The position numbers and the translations under genes were made by a program. A DNA stretch of 20,264 nucleotides, from contig JAUNIV010000003.1 of assembly GCA_030523385.1 (NCBI GenBank), positions 1-20,264 on the forward strand, given 5' to 3'. Shown in pieces: positions 8,143-16,338 of the stretch. This DNA comes from Bacteroidales bacterium (GTDB lineage Bacteria > Bacteroidota > Bacteroidia > Bacteroidales > Bacteroidaceae). Positions within the stretch are counted from its first letter, which is position 1; each line of letters opens with the position of its first letter. The notes beneath the pieces are model-generated. The model was not told where the DNA came from and did no database searches. It saw only the letters and a list, made by a program, of their open reading frames with translations.

Positions 8143-9471
8143 ATGGACCTGATAAAAGATTTATTCAAGGGCGACAAAGTTGTCTGGATTATCTTCCTGT
8201 TTCTTTGTCTGATTTCCATAGTCGAGGTATTCAGTGCGGCCAGCACGCTTACCTATAAGAGCGGAGACCATTGGGGACCCATCACGCAGCACAGCATCAT
8301 ACTGATGGTGGGCGCATGTATCGTGGTGTTGGTACACAACATTCCCTGTAAGTTCTTCCGTGTGCTCCCTTTTTTCCTATGGCCGATATCCTGCATACTG
8401 TTGTTAGTTGTCATGGCAACCGGCTTTATCACCGGCGACCGCGTCAACGGTGCAGCCCGTTGGATGACTTTTTTCGGCATCCAGTTCCAGCCTTCCGAGT
8501 TGGCTAAGATGGCCGTCATTATCGTAACCGCTTTCATCCTCTCCAAATTTCAGGGAGAGGAGAATGCCACCCCGAAAGCCTTTAAATACATCATGTGGAT
8601 TACAGGTATCACGTTTATCCTGATAGCTCCGGAGAACGGATCGACGGCTGCTCTTCTGTTTGGTGTGGTTTTCCTGATGATGGTTATCGGACGAGTGCCC
8701 TGGAAGCAATTAGGCAAGTTGGTTGCCATTGTGGGCATCACGGTTACGTTCTTCGTCACTGTCGTCATGGTCATACCTACCCAGAAGCTGAACGAAGTTC
8801 CCATGATGCACCGCGTAGAGACATGGCAGAACCGTATCAAGGGATTCATGGAAAACAAAGAAGCCGTGCCTGCCGCCAAATACGACATTGACAAGGACGC
8901 ACAGATAGCCCATGCCAACATAGCCATTGCCACCAGCAACATCATCGGAAAGATGCCCGGCAACAGTGTGCAACGTGATTTCCTGTCGCAGGCATTCTCC
9001 GATTTCATCTTTGCCATTGTCATCGAAGAGTTAGGACTGGTGGGTGGAGCTTTCGTGGTAATCCTCTACCTGTGGCTGCTGATACGGGCATACAAGATAG
9101 CCAGCCGGTGTGAAAAGACATTCCCGGCATTTCTGGTCATGGGCATAGCCTTGCTATTGGTTTCGCAGGCCATGCTCAACATGATGGTGGCCGTAGGCTT
9201 GTTCCCTGTCACCGGCCAGCCATTGCCACTCATCAGCAAGGGAGGTACCTCTACGTTGATTAACTGTGCCTACATCGGCATGATGCTCAGCGTGAGCCGA
9301 TATGTGGCCGAGCAAGAAGAACAGAAGAATGCCGAACAAAAGGCGCAGGAAGAAGCCGAACTGGCTGCAAAGGCGGAAAGGCATCAGGAGATGGTAAGTG
9401 CCATGCAAGAAGCACTGGCCCAACTGCCTGCCGAAGCGAAAGCCGCATCGGACGTTAAAGAAGAATTATAA
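8143..9471 (+). CDS. ftsW: Septal peptidoglycan glycosyltransferase FtsW (SEDS family)
   Basis: This 442-residue SEDS protein polymerises lipid II glycan strands at the septum with its partner FtsI. About ten hydrophobic segments lie between residues 13 and 386. Family motifs are RWMTFFGIQFQPSELAKMA (106-124), SDFIFAIVIEELGLVGG (286-302) and GQPLPLISKGGTS (358-370). Asp287 in SDFIFA sits at the position I take to be the essential acidic residue of SEDS proteins. The common QPDLGT motif is replaced by APENGST (162-168). After the last membrane segment comes a charged tail of about 53 residues (388-442), rich in Ala, Glu, Gln and Lys. AAGG at 8135-8138 precedes the ATG. Confidence 0.96.
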   Translation: MDLIKDLFKGDKVVWIIFLFLCLISIVEVFSAASTLTYKSGDHWGPITQHSIILMVGACIVVLVHNIPCKFFRVLPFFLWPISCILLLVVMATGFITGDRVNGAARWMTFFGIQFQPSELAKMAVIIVTAFILSKFQGEENATPKAFKYIMWITGITFILIAPENGSTAALLFGVVFLMMVIGRVPWKQLGKLVAIVGITVTFFVTVVMVIPTQKLNEVPMMHRVETWQNRIKGFMENKEAVPAAKYDIDKDAQIAHANIAIATSNIIGKMPGNSVQRDFLSQAFSDFIFAIVIEELGLVGGAFVVILYLWLLIRAYKIASRCEKTFPAFLVMGIALLLVSQAMLNMMVAVGLFPVTGQPLPLISKGGTSTLINCAYIGMMLSVSRYVAEQEEQKNAEQKAQEEAELAAKAERHQEMVSAMQEALAQLPAEAKAASDVKEEL

Positions 9472-9502
9472 TATAAACCATTCATTTTAAAAGTATTATT
9501 TA

Positions 9503-9524
9503 TACTTTTGCAAACGATTGGAGG
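9503..9524 (+). promoter_or_regulatory. Candidate internal promoter -7 element and strong ribosome binding site before murG
   Basis: TACTTTTG at 9503-9510 matches the Bacteroidota -7 consensus TAnnTTTG exactly and would start transcription near 9517. The -33 region (about 9480-9490) is AT-rich with no clear TTTG. GGAGG at 9520-9524, 6 bases before the murG ATG, is a near-consensus Shine-Dalgarno, which is unusual in this phylum. Both lie in the 59-base gap between ftsW and murG, the longest in the cluster. Confidence 0.5.
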
Positions 9525-9530
9525 AAAAGA

Positions 9531-10664
9531 ATGATGGAAGAGAACTTAAGAATTATCATTAGTGGCGGAGGAACCGGAGGACATATATTCCCGGCTGTTT
9601 CCATTGCCAATGCTATCAAGGAGCAGCATCCCGAAGCAGAGATTCTGTTCGTTGGAGCCGAAGGCAGGATGGAGATGCAGCGTGTTCCCGCCGCAGGATA
9701 TGCCATTAAAGGACTACCCGTGGCAGGTTTCGACCGGAAGAACCTGCTGAAAAATATCTCCGTGCTTTATAAGTTGGCAAAGAGCCAATGGAAAGCACGC
9801 AAAATCATCAAGGATTTCAAGCCCCACGCAGCAGTGGGCGTAGGAGGATATGCCAGCGGTCCCACTCTCAAAGTGGCAGGCATGATGGGCATACCCACTC
9901 TGATACAGGAACAGAACTCTTATGCCGGAGTAACCAACAAGCTATTGGCAAAGAAAGCCTGCAAAATATGCGTGGCATACGATGGCATGGAACGTTTCTT
10001 CGAGAAAGAAAAGATTATCCTCACCGGAAACCCGGTACGTCAAGGGCTCCGTAACCACGCCATCAGCCGCGAAGAAGCCATACGCTCCTTCGGACTGGAT
10101 CCGGACAAAAAGACCATCCTGATAGTAGGGGGTAGCTTAGGGGCACGCACCATCAACCAATGTGTGATGGAGAATCTGGATAAGATTAAGAACTCCGGTG
10201 TGCAGTTCATCTGGCAGACCGGGAAAATATATATCAATGAAGCCCGTGCCGCCGTAGCGCAAGCAGGCAAGCTGCCTATGCTATACGTCACCGACTTCAT
10301 CAGTGACATGGCTGCCGCATACAGCGCAGCCGACCTGGTTATCAGCCGTGCGGGGGCAGGGTCTATCTCTGAATTCTGCCTGTTGCAGAAGCCGGTTATC
10401 CTGGTTCCTTCGCCCAACGTGGCCGAAGACCACCAGACTAAGAATGCATTGGCACTTGTCAACAAGAATGCAGCTTTGTATATCAAGGATGCAGCCGCCA
10501 AAGAAGCCCTGCTCGACAAAGCCATCGACACGGTCGGACAACCGGAATTATTAAAGAACCTGAGTACAAACATTGCCAAATTAGCTTTCACCGACTCAGC
10601 TAATGTAATTGCCCGCGAGGTATATAAGCTGGCAGACAAATACAGAAAAGAAAATGGACGTTAA
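9531..10664 (+). CDS. murG: UDP-GlcNAc:lipid I N-acetylglucosaminyltransferase MurG
   Basis: This 377-residue GT-B glycosyltransferase is peripheral to the inner face of the membrane and adds GlcNAc to lipid I to form lipid II. The N-terminal glycine loop is SGGGTGGHIFPA (11-22), followed by GVGGYASGP (103-111), QEQNSYAGVTN (127-137), the second-domain loop GGSLGA (200-205), SRAGAGSISE (272-281) and HQTKNA (301-306). The start could be ATG 9531 or the adjacent ATG 9534; GGAGG at 9520 fits either. The 3' end overlaps murC by 11 bases. A promoter-like site lies directly upstream. Confidence 0.98.
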   Translation: MMEENLRIIISGGGTGGHIFPAVSIANAIKEQHPEAEILFVGAEGRMEMQRVPAAGYAIKGLPVAGFDRKNLLKNISVLYKLAKSQWKARKIIKDFKPHAAVGVGGYASGPTLKVAGMMGIPTLIQEQNSYAGVTNKLLAKKACKICVAYDGMERFFEKEKIILTGNPVRQGLRNHAISREEAIRSFGLDPDKKTILIVGGSLGARTINQCVMENLDKIKNSGVQFIWQTGKIYINEARAAVAQAGKLPMLYVTDFISDMAAAYSAADLVISRAGAGSISEFCLLQKPVILVPSPNVAEDHQTKNALALVNKNAALYIKDAAAKEALLDKAIDTVGQPELLKNLSTNIAKLAFTDSANVIAREVYKLADKYRKENGR

Positions 10665-12030
10665 TACATTGACATCGGTTTATTTCATCGGAGCAGGCGG
10701 CATCGGCATGAGCGCACTGGTACGCTACTTCTTGTCCAAAGGCAAGAAAGTGGGAGGATATGACCGTACTCCCAGCGAACTGACGGAGAAACTGATAGCC
10801 GAAGGAGCCGACATACATTACGAAGAGAATGCGGACTTGATGGGTGAAGACTTCCGTTGTCCGGACAAGACACTGGTTGTCTATACGCCTGCCATCCCCG
10901 ATACGCACCAAGAGTTAGTTTATTTCCGCGAAAACGGTTTCGAGATACAGAAGCGTTCGCAAGTGTTGGGCATGCTCACCCGTTCGGGCAAGGGGCTGTG
11001 TGTGGCGGGCACACACGGGAAGACCACCACTTCTACCATGACTGCTCATCTGCTGCATCAGTCGCACGTGGGATGCAATGCCTTTTTGGGCGGCATCTCC
11101 AAGAACTACGGTACCAACCTGCTCTTGTCGGAAAGCAGTGACTACATTGTGATTGAGGCCGATGAGTTCGACCGTTCTTTCCACTGGCTCTCTCCTTATA
11201 TCTCTGTAATTACGGCCACCGACCCCGACCATCTGGATATATACGGCACAAAGGAAGCCTATTTGGATAGTTTCCGCAAATACACCTCGCTTATCCGTCC
11301 GGACGGCGCACTGATTATGCGTAAGGGTATCGAATTGCAGCCGGCCTTGCAGGAAGGCGTGAAACTCTACTCCTATTCCAAAGAAGAAGGAGATTTCCAT
11401 GCAGAAAACATCCGCATTGGCAACGGAGAAATATACTTCGACTATGTTTCCCCGTTGGGCAACATCCGGGATGTGCAGTTGGGAGTGCCCGTCAGCATCA
11501 ACATCGAAAACGGCATAGCTGCCATGGCACTGGCACAGATGAGCGGTGTGAGCAACGAAGAGATTAAACGCGGGATGGCAAGTTTCCGGGGAGTGGACCG
11601 TCGCTTCGATTTCAAGATAAAGAATGACAAGGTGGTCTTTCTGAGCGACTATGCCCACCATCCGTCTGAGATAAAGCAAAGCATCCTTTCCCTGCGTGCC
11701 CTTTATGCCGGCAAGAAGCTGACTGCTGTTTTCCAGCCTCATCTTTACACACGCACGCGCGATTTCTACAAGGAGTTTGCCGAAAGCCTGTCTTTGCTCG
11801 ATGAGGTTATTCTGACGGACATCTATCCGGCACGCGAGCAGCCTATCCCCGGCGTAACCAGCCGCTTGATATACGACAACTTGCGTCCGGGCATCGAAAA
11901 GACACTGTGTCGGAAAGAGGAAGTACCTTCCCTGCTGGCTCAAAAAGACATAGAAGTATTAATCACGTTGGGTGCGGGAGACATAGAAAACTATGTTCCC
12001 CAAATTTGCGAAATACTGGATAAGAAATGA
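10654..12030 (+). CDS. murC: UDP-N-acetylmuramate--L-alanine ligase MurC
   Basis: The protein has 458 residues. MurC starts the peptide stem by ligating L-alanine to UDP-MurNAc with ATP. The N-terminal fold shows FIGAGGIGMSALV (11-23). The P-loop is GTHGKTT (119-125). EADEFDRSF (168-176), TATDPDHLDIYG (187-198), SDYAHHPSEI (331-340) and QPHLYTRTRDF (361-371) are characteristic. I chose ATG 10654. The in-frame TTG at 10609 would overlap murG by 56 bases and add 15 residues with no family match. murG overlaps the start by 11 bases, and the stop overlaps the ftsQ ATG by 4, so translation is probably coupled across murG-murC-ftsQ. Confidence 0.97.
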   Translation: MDVNTLTSVYFIGAGGIGMSALVRYFLSKGKKVGGYDRTPSELTEKLIAEGADIHYEENADLMGEDFRCPDKTLVVYTPAIPDTHQELVYFRENGFEIQKRSQVLGMLTRSGKGLCVAGTHGKTTTSTMTAHLLHQSHVGCNAFLGGISKNYGTNLLLSESSDYIVIEADEFDRSFHWLSPYISVITATDPDHLDIYGTKEAYLDSFRKYTSLIRPDGALIMRKGIELQPALQEGVKLYSYSKEEGDFHAENIRIGNGEIYFDYVSPLGNIRDVQLGVPVSINIENGIAAMALAQMSGVSNEEIKRGMASFRGVDRRFDFKIKNDKVVFLSDYAHHPSEIKQSILSLRALYAGKKLTAVFQPHLYTRTRDFYKEFAESLSLLDEVILTDIYPAREQPIPGVTSRLIYDNLRPGIEKTLCRKEEVPSLLAQKDIEVLITLGAGDIENYVPQICEILDKK

Positions 12031-12764
12031 TAAAGAAAGTTCTCATACTCCTGTTCTTGTTGCTGATAACAACCTACCTCGTCGTAGCCGTTACCGCTTT
12101 CAATGGCAAACCTGTTGATCAGGTGTGCAAGGGTATGGAATTGGTTATCAAAGACAGCATTGACCACGGCTTCATCAGCCAGAACGAGATACTGCGCCTG
12201 CTGAAAAGCAAGAAGCTCTCTCCCGTAGGCAAAAAGATAGAAGAAATCAATACCCGCCAGCTGGAGGAAGAGCTGGAACAACATCCGTTGATAGAGAATG
12301 CAGAATGCTACCGCACACCGGGCGGAAAGATAGGCATTGAGATTACCCAGCGCATCCCTATCCTGAGAGTCATGGCCGAAAACGGAGACAACTATTACAT
12401 AGACAATAAGGGAAATATCATGCCTATTCCCCACAGTTCGGCACACGTGGTGGTGGCTACAGGATATGTGGACCGTGAATTTGCCACCAAGGAATTATAT
12501 AAGTTAGGAGTCTTTCTGCAAGAACATCCGTTGTGGAACGCCCAAATTACCCAAATCAATGTCACCCGTTCCAAGGAACTGGAGCTGGTGCCCCGAGTAG
12601 GAGAGCACATCATCTTTTTGGGCAAGCCGGGCGACTACGAGGAGAAAATGGAAAGGCTGAAAACATTTTATGAGAAAGGGCTGAACCAGGTAGGCTGGAA
12701 CAAATACAGCCGAATCAGCCTTGAATTCAATAATCAGATTATTTGTACCAAAAAGGAGAAGTAA
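12027..12764 (+). CDS. ftsQ: Cell division protein FtsQ (DivIB-type)
   Basis: This 245-residue bitopic membrane protein has a short cytoplasmic end (MIKK), one membrane segment at residues 5-23 and an extracytoplasmic domain. FtsQ connects FtsL/FtsB to the division synthases and holds them in check. The stretch 73-115 (leading to HPLIENAECYRTPGGKIGIE) fits the end of a POTRA-like domain, and ITQRIPILRV matches the conserved E/Q-R-P region of FtsQ. YYIDNKGNIMP (123-133) matches the following conserved D-x-x-G segment. Sequence identity to proteobacterial FtsQ looks low, so position between murC and ftsA carries much of the weight. Confidence 0.9.
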   Translation: MIKKVLILLFLLLITTYLVVAVTAFNGKPVDQVCKGMELVIKDSIDHGFISQNEILRLLKSKKLSPVGKKIEEINTRQLEEELEQHPLIENAECYRTPGGKIGIEITQRIPILRVMAENGDNYYIDNKGNIMPIPHSSAHVVVATGYVDREFATKELYKLGVFLQEHPLWNAQITQINVTRSKELELVPRVGEHIIFLGKPGDYEEKMERLKTFYEKGLNQVGWNKYSRISLEFNNQIICTKKEK

Positions 12765-12767
12765 GAT

Positions 12768-14303
12768 ATGGCAGTAACAGATTTTATAGTAGCAATGGAG
12801 TTGGGTTCGTCCAAGATAACCGGCATTGCAGGAAGGAAACATGCAGATGGCAGCATACAGGTGCTGGCCGTCGCCAGCGAAGACTCTTCGGATTTTATCC
12901 GCAAAGGAGTGATTTACAATATAGACAAGACCGCCCAGAGCCTTACTTCGATTATCAAGAAACTGGAATCGACACTAAAGGCTTCTATCGGAAAAGTATA
13001 TGTAGGCATCGGAGGACAATCGCTCCGCACCATACGCAACACGGAAGTCAGACACCTGGAGGAAGAAACCAAAATCTCGCAGGAACTGATAGACTCCCTG
13101 ATGGACAGCAACCGGGAAGTGCCCATCATAGACCAGGAGATACTGGAAGTGGCACCGCAAGAATACAAGGTAGGCATCAATCTGTTGGCCGACCCCGTAG
13201 GTGTGCCCAGCGACCACATTGAAGGACGCTTCCTCAATATCATAGCCCGCAGCAGCGTGAAGCAGAACATCGACAAATGTTTTGAGCAGGCCGGTATCGA
13301 GATAGCCGACTACATCATCGCTCCGCTGGCATTGGGCAATGCCGTGCTCAGCAGCAGCGAGAAACGCTCCGGCTGCATGCTCATCGACTTCGGAGCCGAC
13401 ACCACTACCGTATCCGTATATAAGAACAACATACTTCGCCATCTTGCCGTCATCCCATTGGGCGGAAGCAACATCACCAAAGACATTTGCAGCCAGCAGA
13501 TAGAAGAGGAAGATGCCGAAGAACTGAAGAAAAGATACGGGAACGCATTCCCCGGAAAGCCGGAAGGCGAAGACGAGACTCCCGTTTACTCACTGGATGG
13601 GAAATGCAACATCGAAGGCAACCTGCTGGAAGACATCGTAGAGGCACGTGTCAATGAGATACTGGCCAACGTGTGGAACCAGATTGTTCTTTCGGGCTAC
13701 GAAGACAAGTTGCTGGCCGGAGCTGTTCTCACCGGTGGAGCCGCCAACTTGAAGAACATGGAAAAGGCTTTCACCAACCGCACCAAGATAGAGAAAGTGC
13801 GCATGGCATACGAAACCCAATTCAGCCTGCACTACGGACCCGAAATCAAGAAAGACGGTACGCAGAACACTGTCCTTGCCCTGCTAAAGGCAGGAAAAGA
13901 AAACTGCTATCGCCCCGAACGACGCAAAGAACCGGTGCCTCCCATTCAAGTACCGCTGTTCGATGAGAATGGAGAAAAGAGTACCACCGACCAGGTAATA
14001 GCAGAAGCCAAAGCTAAGGCCGCAGCTGAGAAAGCCGCACGCGAAAAGGAAGAAAAAGACAGAAAGCTGCAAGCCTCTTGCGAAGCTTTGCTGAAACAGG
14101 CCGAACAGTTGAAGAAAGAAGAGAAGTATGACGAAGCACTTCAGGTGCTCACCAAAGCCGATGCACTGAATGTGGCCTCCAAGACTTTCGACATCAGGAA
14201 ACTGGAAAAGGAAATCAAGAAGTTGAAAAAAGGACCGGGATTCTGGTCCAGATTTACCAACAAAGTTTCTTCTCTGACCGATGACCTGCTGAAAGAAGAA
14301 TAA
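12768..14303 (+). CDS. ftsA: Cell division protein FtsA with extended C-terminal tail
   Basis: This actin-like ATPase tethers FtsZ to the membrane and recruits the divisome. The 511 residues compare with about 420 in E. coli. Visible actin-fold elements are MELGSSKITGIAGR (10-23, phosphate 1), IDFGADTTTVSVY (206-218, phosphate 2) and LTGGAANLKNM (321-331, adenosine). Residues 402-435 are Ala/Glu/Lys-rich. Residues 437-470 look like one TPR-type helical hairpin (KKEEKYDEALQVLTKADALN). Residues 489-509 (GPGFWSRFTNKVSSLTDDLLK) form a probable amphipathic membrane-targeting helix, the expected last element of FtsA. The gene starts 3 bases after ftsQ. Confidence 0.96.
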   Translation: MAVTDFIVAMELGSSKITGIAGRKHADGSIQVLAVASEDSSDFIRKGVIYNIDKTAQSLTSIIKKLESTLKASIGKVYVGIGGQSLRTIRNTEVRHLEEETKISQELIDSLMDSNREVPIIDQEILEVAPQEYKVGINLLADPVGVPSDHIEGRFLNIIARSSVKQNIDKCFEQAGIEIADYIIAPLALGNAVLSSSEKRSGCMLIDFGADTTTVSVYKNNILRHLAVIPLGGSNITKDICSQQIEEEDAEELKKRYGNAFPGKPEGEDETPVYSLDGKCNIEGNLLEDIVEARVNEILANVWNQIVLSGYEDKLLAGAVLTGGAANLKNMEKAFTNRTKIEKVRMAYETQFSLHYGPEIKKDGTQNTVLALLKAGKENCYRPERRKEPVPPIQVPLFDENGEKSTTDQVIAEAKAKAAAEKAAREKEEKDRKLQASCEALLKQAEQLKKEEKYDEALQVLTKADALNVASKTFDIRKLEKEIKKLKKGPGFWSRFTNKVSSLTDDLLKEE

Positions 14304-14342
14304 ACAAGTTAATTACATCACCTTAATATATATAGAGAAATT

Positions 14343-15650
14343 ATGTCTGATGAGAATACAATGCCATTCGACTTTCCCACAGAGATGCCGACTATCATCA
14401 AAGTCATAGGCGTGGGCGGTGGCGGCGGCAATGCCGTAAATCACATGTACAGAGAAGGCATACACGATGTAACCTTTGTGGTATGTAACACAGATAACCA
14501 GGCACTCGCCGAATCGCCCGTGCCTGTCAAGCTACAATTAGGACACGAAGGATTGGGCGCAGGAAACCGTCCCGAACGTGCCCGCGAGGCAGCCGAAGAA
14601 AGCATAGAAGACGTGAAGAACATGCTGAACGACGGTTGTAAAATGGTATTCATTACCGCCGGAATGGGTGGAGGTACGGGAACCGGTGCCGCCCCCATCA
14701 TAGCCAAGACAGCCAAGGACATGGACATCCTGACCGTAGGTATCGTCACCATCCCCTTCCTCTTCGAAGGAAACCGGAAGATTGACCAGGCTCTGGACGG
14801 CGTGGAGCAGATGAGCCAGCACGTAGATGCCTTGCTGGTAATCAACAACGAACGCCTGCGCGACATTTACTCCGACTTCAGCGTCATGAATGCCTTCGGC
14901 AAGGCGGACGACACCCTGTCCGTTGCCGCCAAGAGCATTGCCGAAATCATTACCATACGCGGAACCATCAACCTCGACTTCAACGACGTGAAGACGGTAC
15001 TGAAAGACGGCGGTGTGGCCATCATGAGTACCGGCTACGGCAAGGGCGAGAACCGCGTAAGCCAGGCCATCAACGACGCCCTGCACTCTCCGCTGCTGAA
15101 CAACAACGACATCTTCAACTCCAAGAAGATTCTGTTCAACATTTCCTTCAGCAAGAAGAGCGAACTGATGATGGAAGAAATGAACGAAGTGCACGACTTC
15201 ATGAGTAAGTTCGGCAAGGACGTGGAAACCAAGTGGGGACTCTACATCGACGAGACGCTGGAAGAACAGGTGAAGTTTACCATACTGGCCACCGGCTTCG
15301 GCATCAAAGACGTGCCGGGCATGGACAACGTGTTGAACAAACGCACCATCGAAGAACAGAAGAAGCTGGAAGAGCTGGAAGAAGAAGAACAGCGCAAGGA
15401 CGAACGCCGAGGCGACTACTACGGCAAGGACACCTTCAAGAACAGCAACAAGAAGAAGCGTCACAACATCTACATCTTCAGTCTGGAAGATTTGGACAAC
15501 GACGACATCATCAGCATGGTGGAGACCACTCCCACCTACCAGCGCACCAAGACCGTGCTGGAGAGCATCCAGTCCAAGGCCATAGCCGAGGAAGAGGAAG
15601 CCTTCCACCACAACGATGCCGAGAACGGAGGAATAACAATTACTTTTTAA
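14343..15650 (+). CDS. ftsZ: Cell division protein FtsZ
   Basis: FtsZ is the tubulin-like GTPase that forms the cytokinetic ring. The GTPase domain spans about 16-325, with VGVGGGGGNAVNHM (22-35), the signature GGGTGTG (109-115), FEGNRKIDQA (141-150) and the T7-loop region NLDFNDVKTVL (210-220). Residues 334-360 are very charged and probably helical or disordered. The conserved C-terminal peptide equivalent for this phylum appears to be MVETTPTYQRTK (392-403), not at the very end: 32 more residues follow, acidic and ending in GGITITF. The 39-base gap from ftsA shows no clear promoter or terminator. Confidence 0.98.
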   Translation: MSDENTMPFDFPTEMPTIIKVIGVGGGGGNAVNHMYREGIHDVTFVVCNTDNQALAESPVPVKLQLGHEGLGAGNRPERAREAAEESIEDVKNMLNDGCKMVFITAGMGGGTGTGAAPIIAKTAKDMDILTVGIVTIPFLFEGNRKIDQALDGVEQMSQHVDALLVINNERLRDIYSDFSVMNAFGKADDTLSVAAKSIAEIITIRGTINLDFNDVKTVLKDGGVAIMSTGYGKGENRVSQAINDALHSPLLNNNDIFNSKKILFNISFSKKSELMMEEMNEVHDFMSKFGKDVETKWGLYIDETLEEQVKFTILATGFGIKDVPGMDNVLNKRTIEEQKKLEELEEEEQRKDERRGDYYGKDTFKNSNKKKRHNIYIFSLEDLDNDDIISMVETTPTYQRTKTVLESIQSKAIAEEEEAFHHNDAENGGITITF

Positions 15651-15671
15651 CAACTAAAATATAATAGAACT

Positions 15672-16121
15672 ATGGATTTATTTGACGTAATCAGCAACGA
15701 TATCAAGGAGGCCATGAAGGCCAAAGACAAGGTAAAACTGGAAACCCTGCGCAACGTGAAGAAATGCTTCCTGGAAGCCAAGACCGCTCCGGGAGCCAAC
15801 GACACGCTTACGGATGACGCCGCGCTGAAAATCATGCAGAAGTTAGTGAAGCAAGGCAAAGACTCTGCTTCCGTCTATCAGGGACAAGGCCGTGCCGATC
15901 TGGCTGAAGCCGAATTGGCTCAGGTGGCAGTTATCGAAGCTTACCTCCCCAAGCAGATGAGCAACGAAGAACTGGAAGCCGCGCTGAAAGAAATCATTGC
16001 CGAAGTAGGTGCCGAAGGTCCGAAAGACATGGGCAAAGTGATGGGAACAGCCACCAAGAAACTGGCCGGCAAAGCAGAAGGACGCGCCATTTCTGCCAAG
16101 GTAAAAGAACTGTTGGGATAA
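15672..16121 (+). CDS. yqeY: GatB/YqeY domain protein
   Basis: This 149-residue stand-alone YqeY-family protein resembles the C-terminal tail domain of GatB, a subunit of the tRNA-dependent amidotransferase. It shows LRNVK (26-30), KLVKQGKDSASVYQGQGRADLAEAE (57-81), EAYLPKQ (89-95) and DMGKVMGTATKKLAGKAEGR (119-138), all typical of the family. GatB tails bind tRNA, but the role of the free-standing protein is not established. It begins 21 bases after ftsZ with no terminator between, so it is probably read from the dcw transcript. It converges with recO. Confidence 0.93.
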   Translation: MDLFDVISNDIKEAMKAKDKVKLETLRNVKKCFLEAKTAPGANDTLTDDAALKIMQKLVKQGKDSASVYQGQGRADLAEAELAQVAVIEAYLPKQMSNEELEAALKEIIAEVGAEGPKDMGKVMGTATKKLAGKAEGRAISAKVKELLG

Positions 16122-16143
16122 TTCGGTTCATTTATTTACCGAA
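16122..16143 (+). other. Weak hairpin directly after yqeY
   Basis: TTCGGT (16122-16127) and ACCGAA (16138-16143) form a 6-bp stem with an AT-rich 10-base loop starting right after the yqeY stop. No T run follows, so it is not a classical terminator. It may protect the 3' end or have no function. Confidence 0.3.
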
Positions 16144-16153
16144 GCCGTAGGAG

Positions 16154-16299
16154 GGTGTGTCAAAACACTAATACTACTATCAAATTGTCATTCTGAGGAA
16201 CGAAGTGACGAAGAATCTAACGCCGCAAGTGGATGTATTCGAGATCCTTCGCTTCGCTCAGGATGACAGTTTGATAGACTATTTTACTTTTGACACACC
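16154..16299. repeat. MITE-like inverted-repeat element
   Basis: The ends are a perfect 12-bp inverted repeat: GGTGTGTCAAAA at 16154-16165 and its complement at 16288-16299. Inside, 16177-16197 and 16257-16277 are inverted copies matching at 19 of 21 bases. The arms continue with gaps into a CGAAG-rich motif ending in AATCT (to 16218) and its counterpart from 16242. The loop is about 23 bases. There is no coding potential. GTCATTCTGAG...CGAAG...ATCT resembles short palindromic repeats I recall from Bacteroidota genomes, but copy number must be checked. I see no certain target-site duplication. It may also act as a two-way terminator between the converging genes. Confidence 0.65.
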
Positions 16300-16338
16300 T
16301 ACAAGTTAAATGAATAGCCGTGCTTTATACTAAAGAAT

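Noticed and set aside
10915..11943. 342-codon open frame opposite murC
   Set aside because: It is a shadow of murC, with no start signal or promoter and no recognisable motif.
14538..15653. 371-codon open frame opposite ftsZ
   Set aside because: The ftsZ frame carries all family motifs. The antisense product is Val/His/Gln-rich low-complexity sequence with no family resemblance.
16154..16299. CRISPR array or complete insertion sequence
   Set aside because: The repeats are inverted, not regularly spaced direct repeats, and no transposase or cas gene is present.
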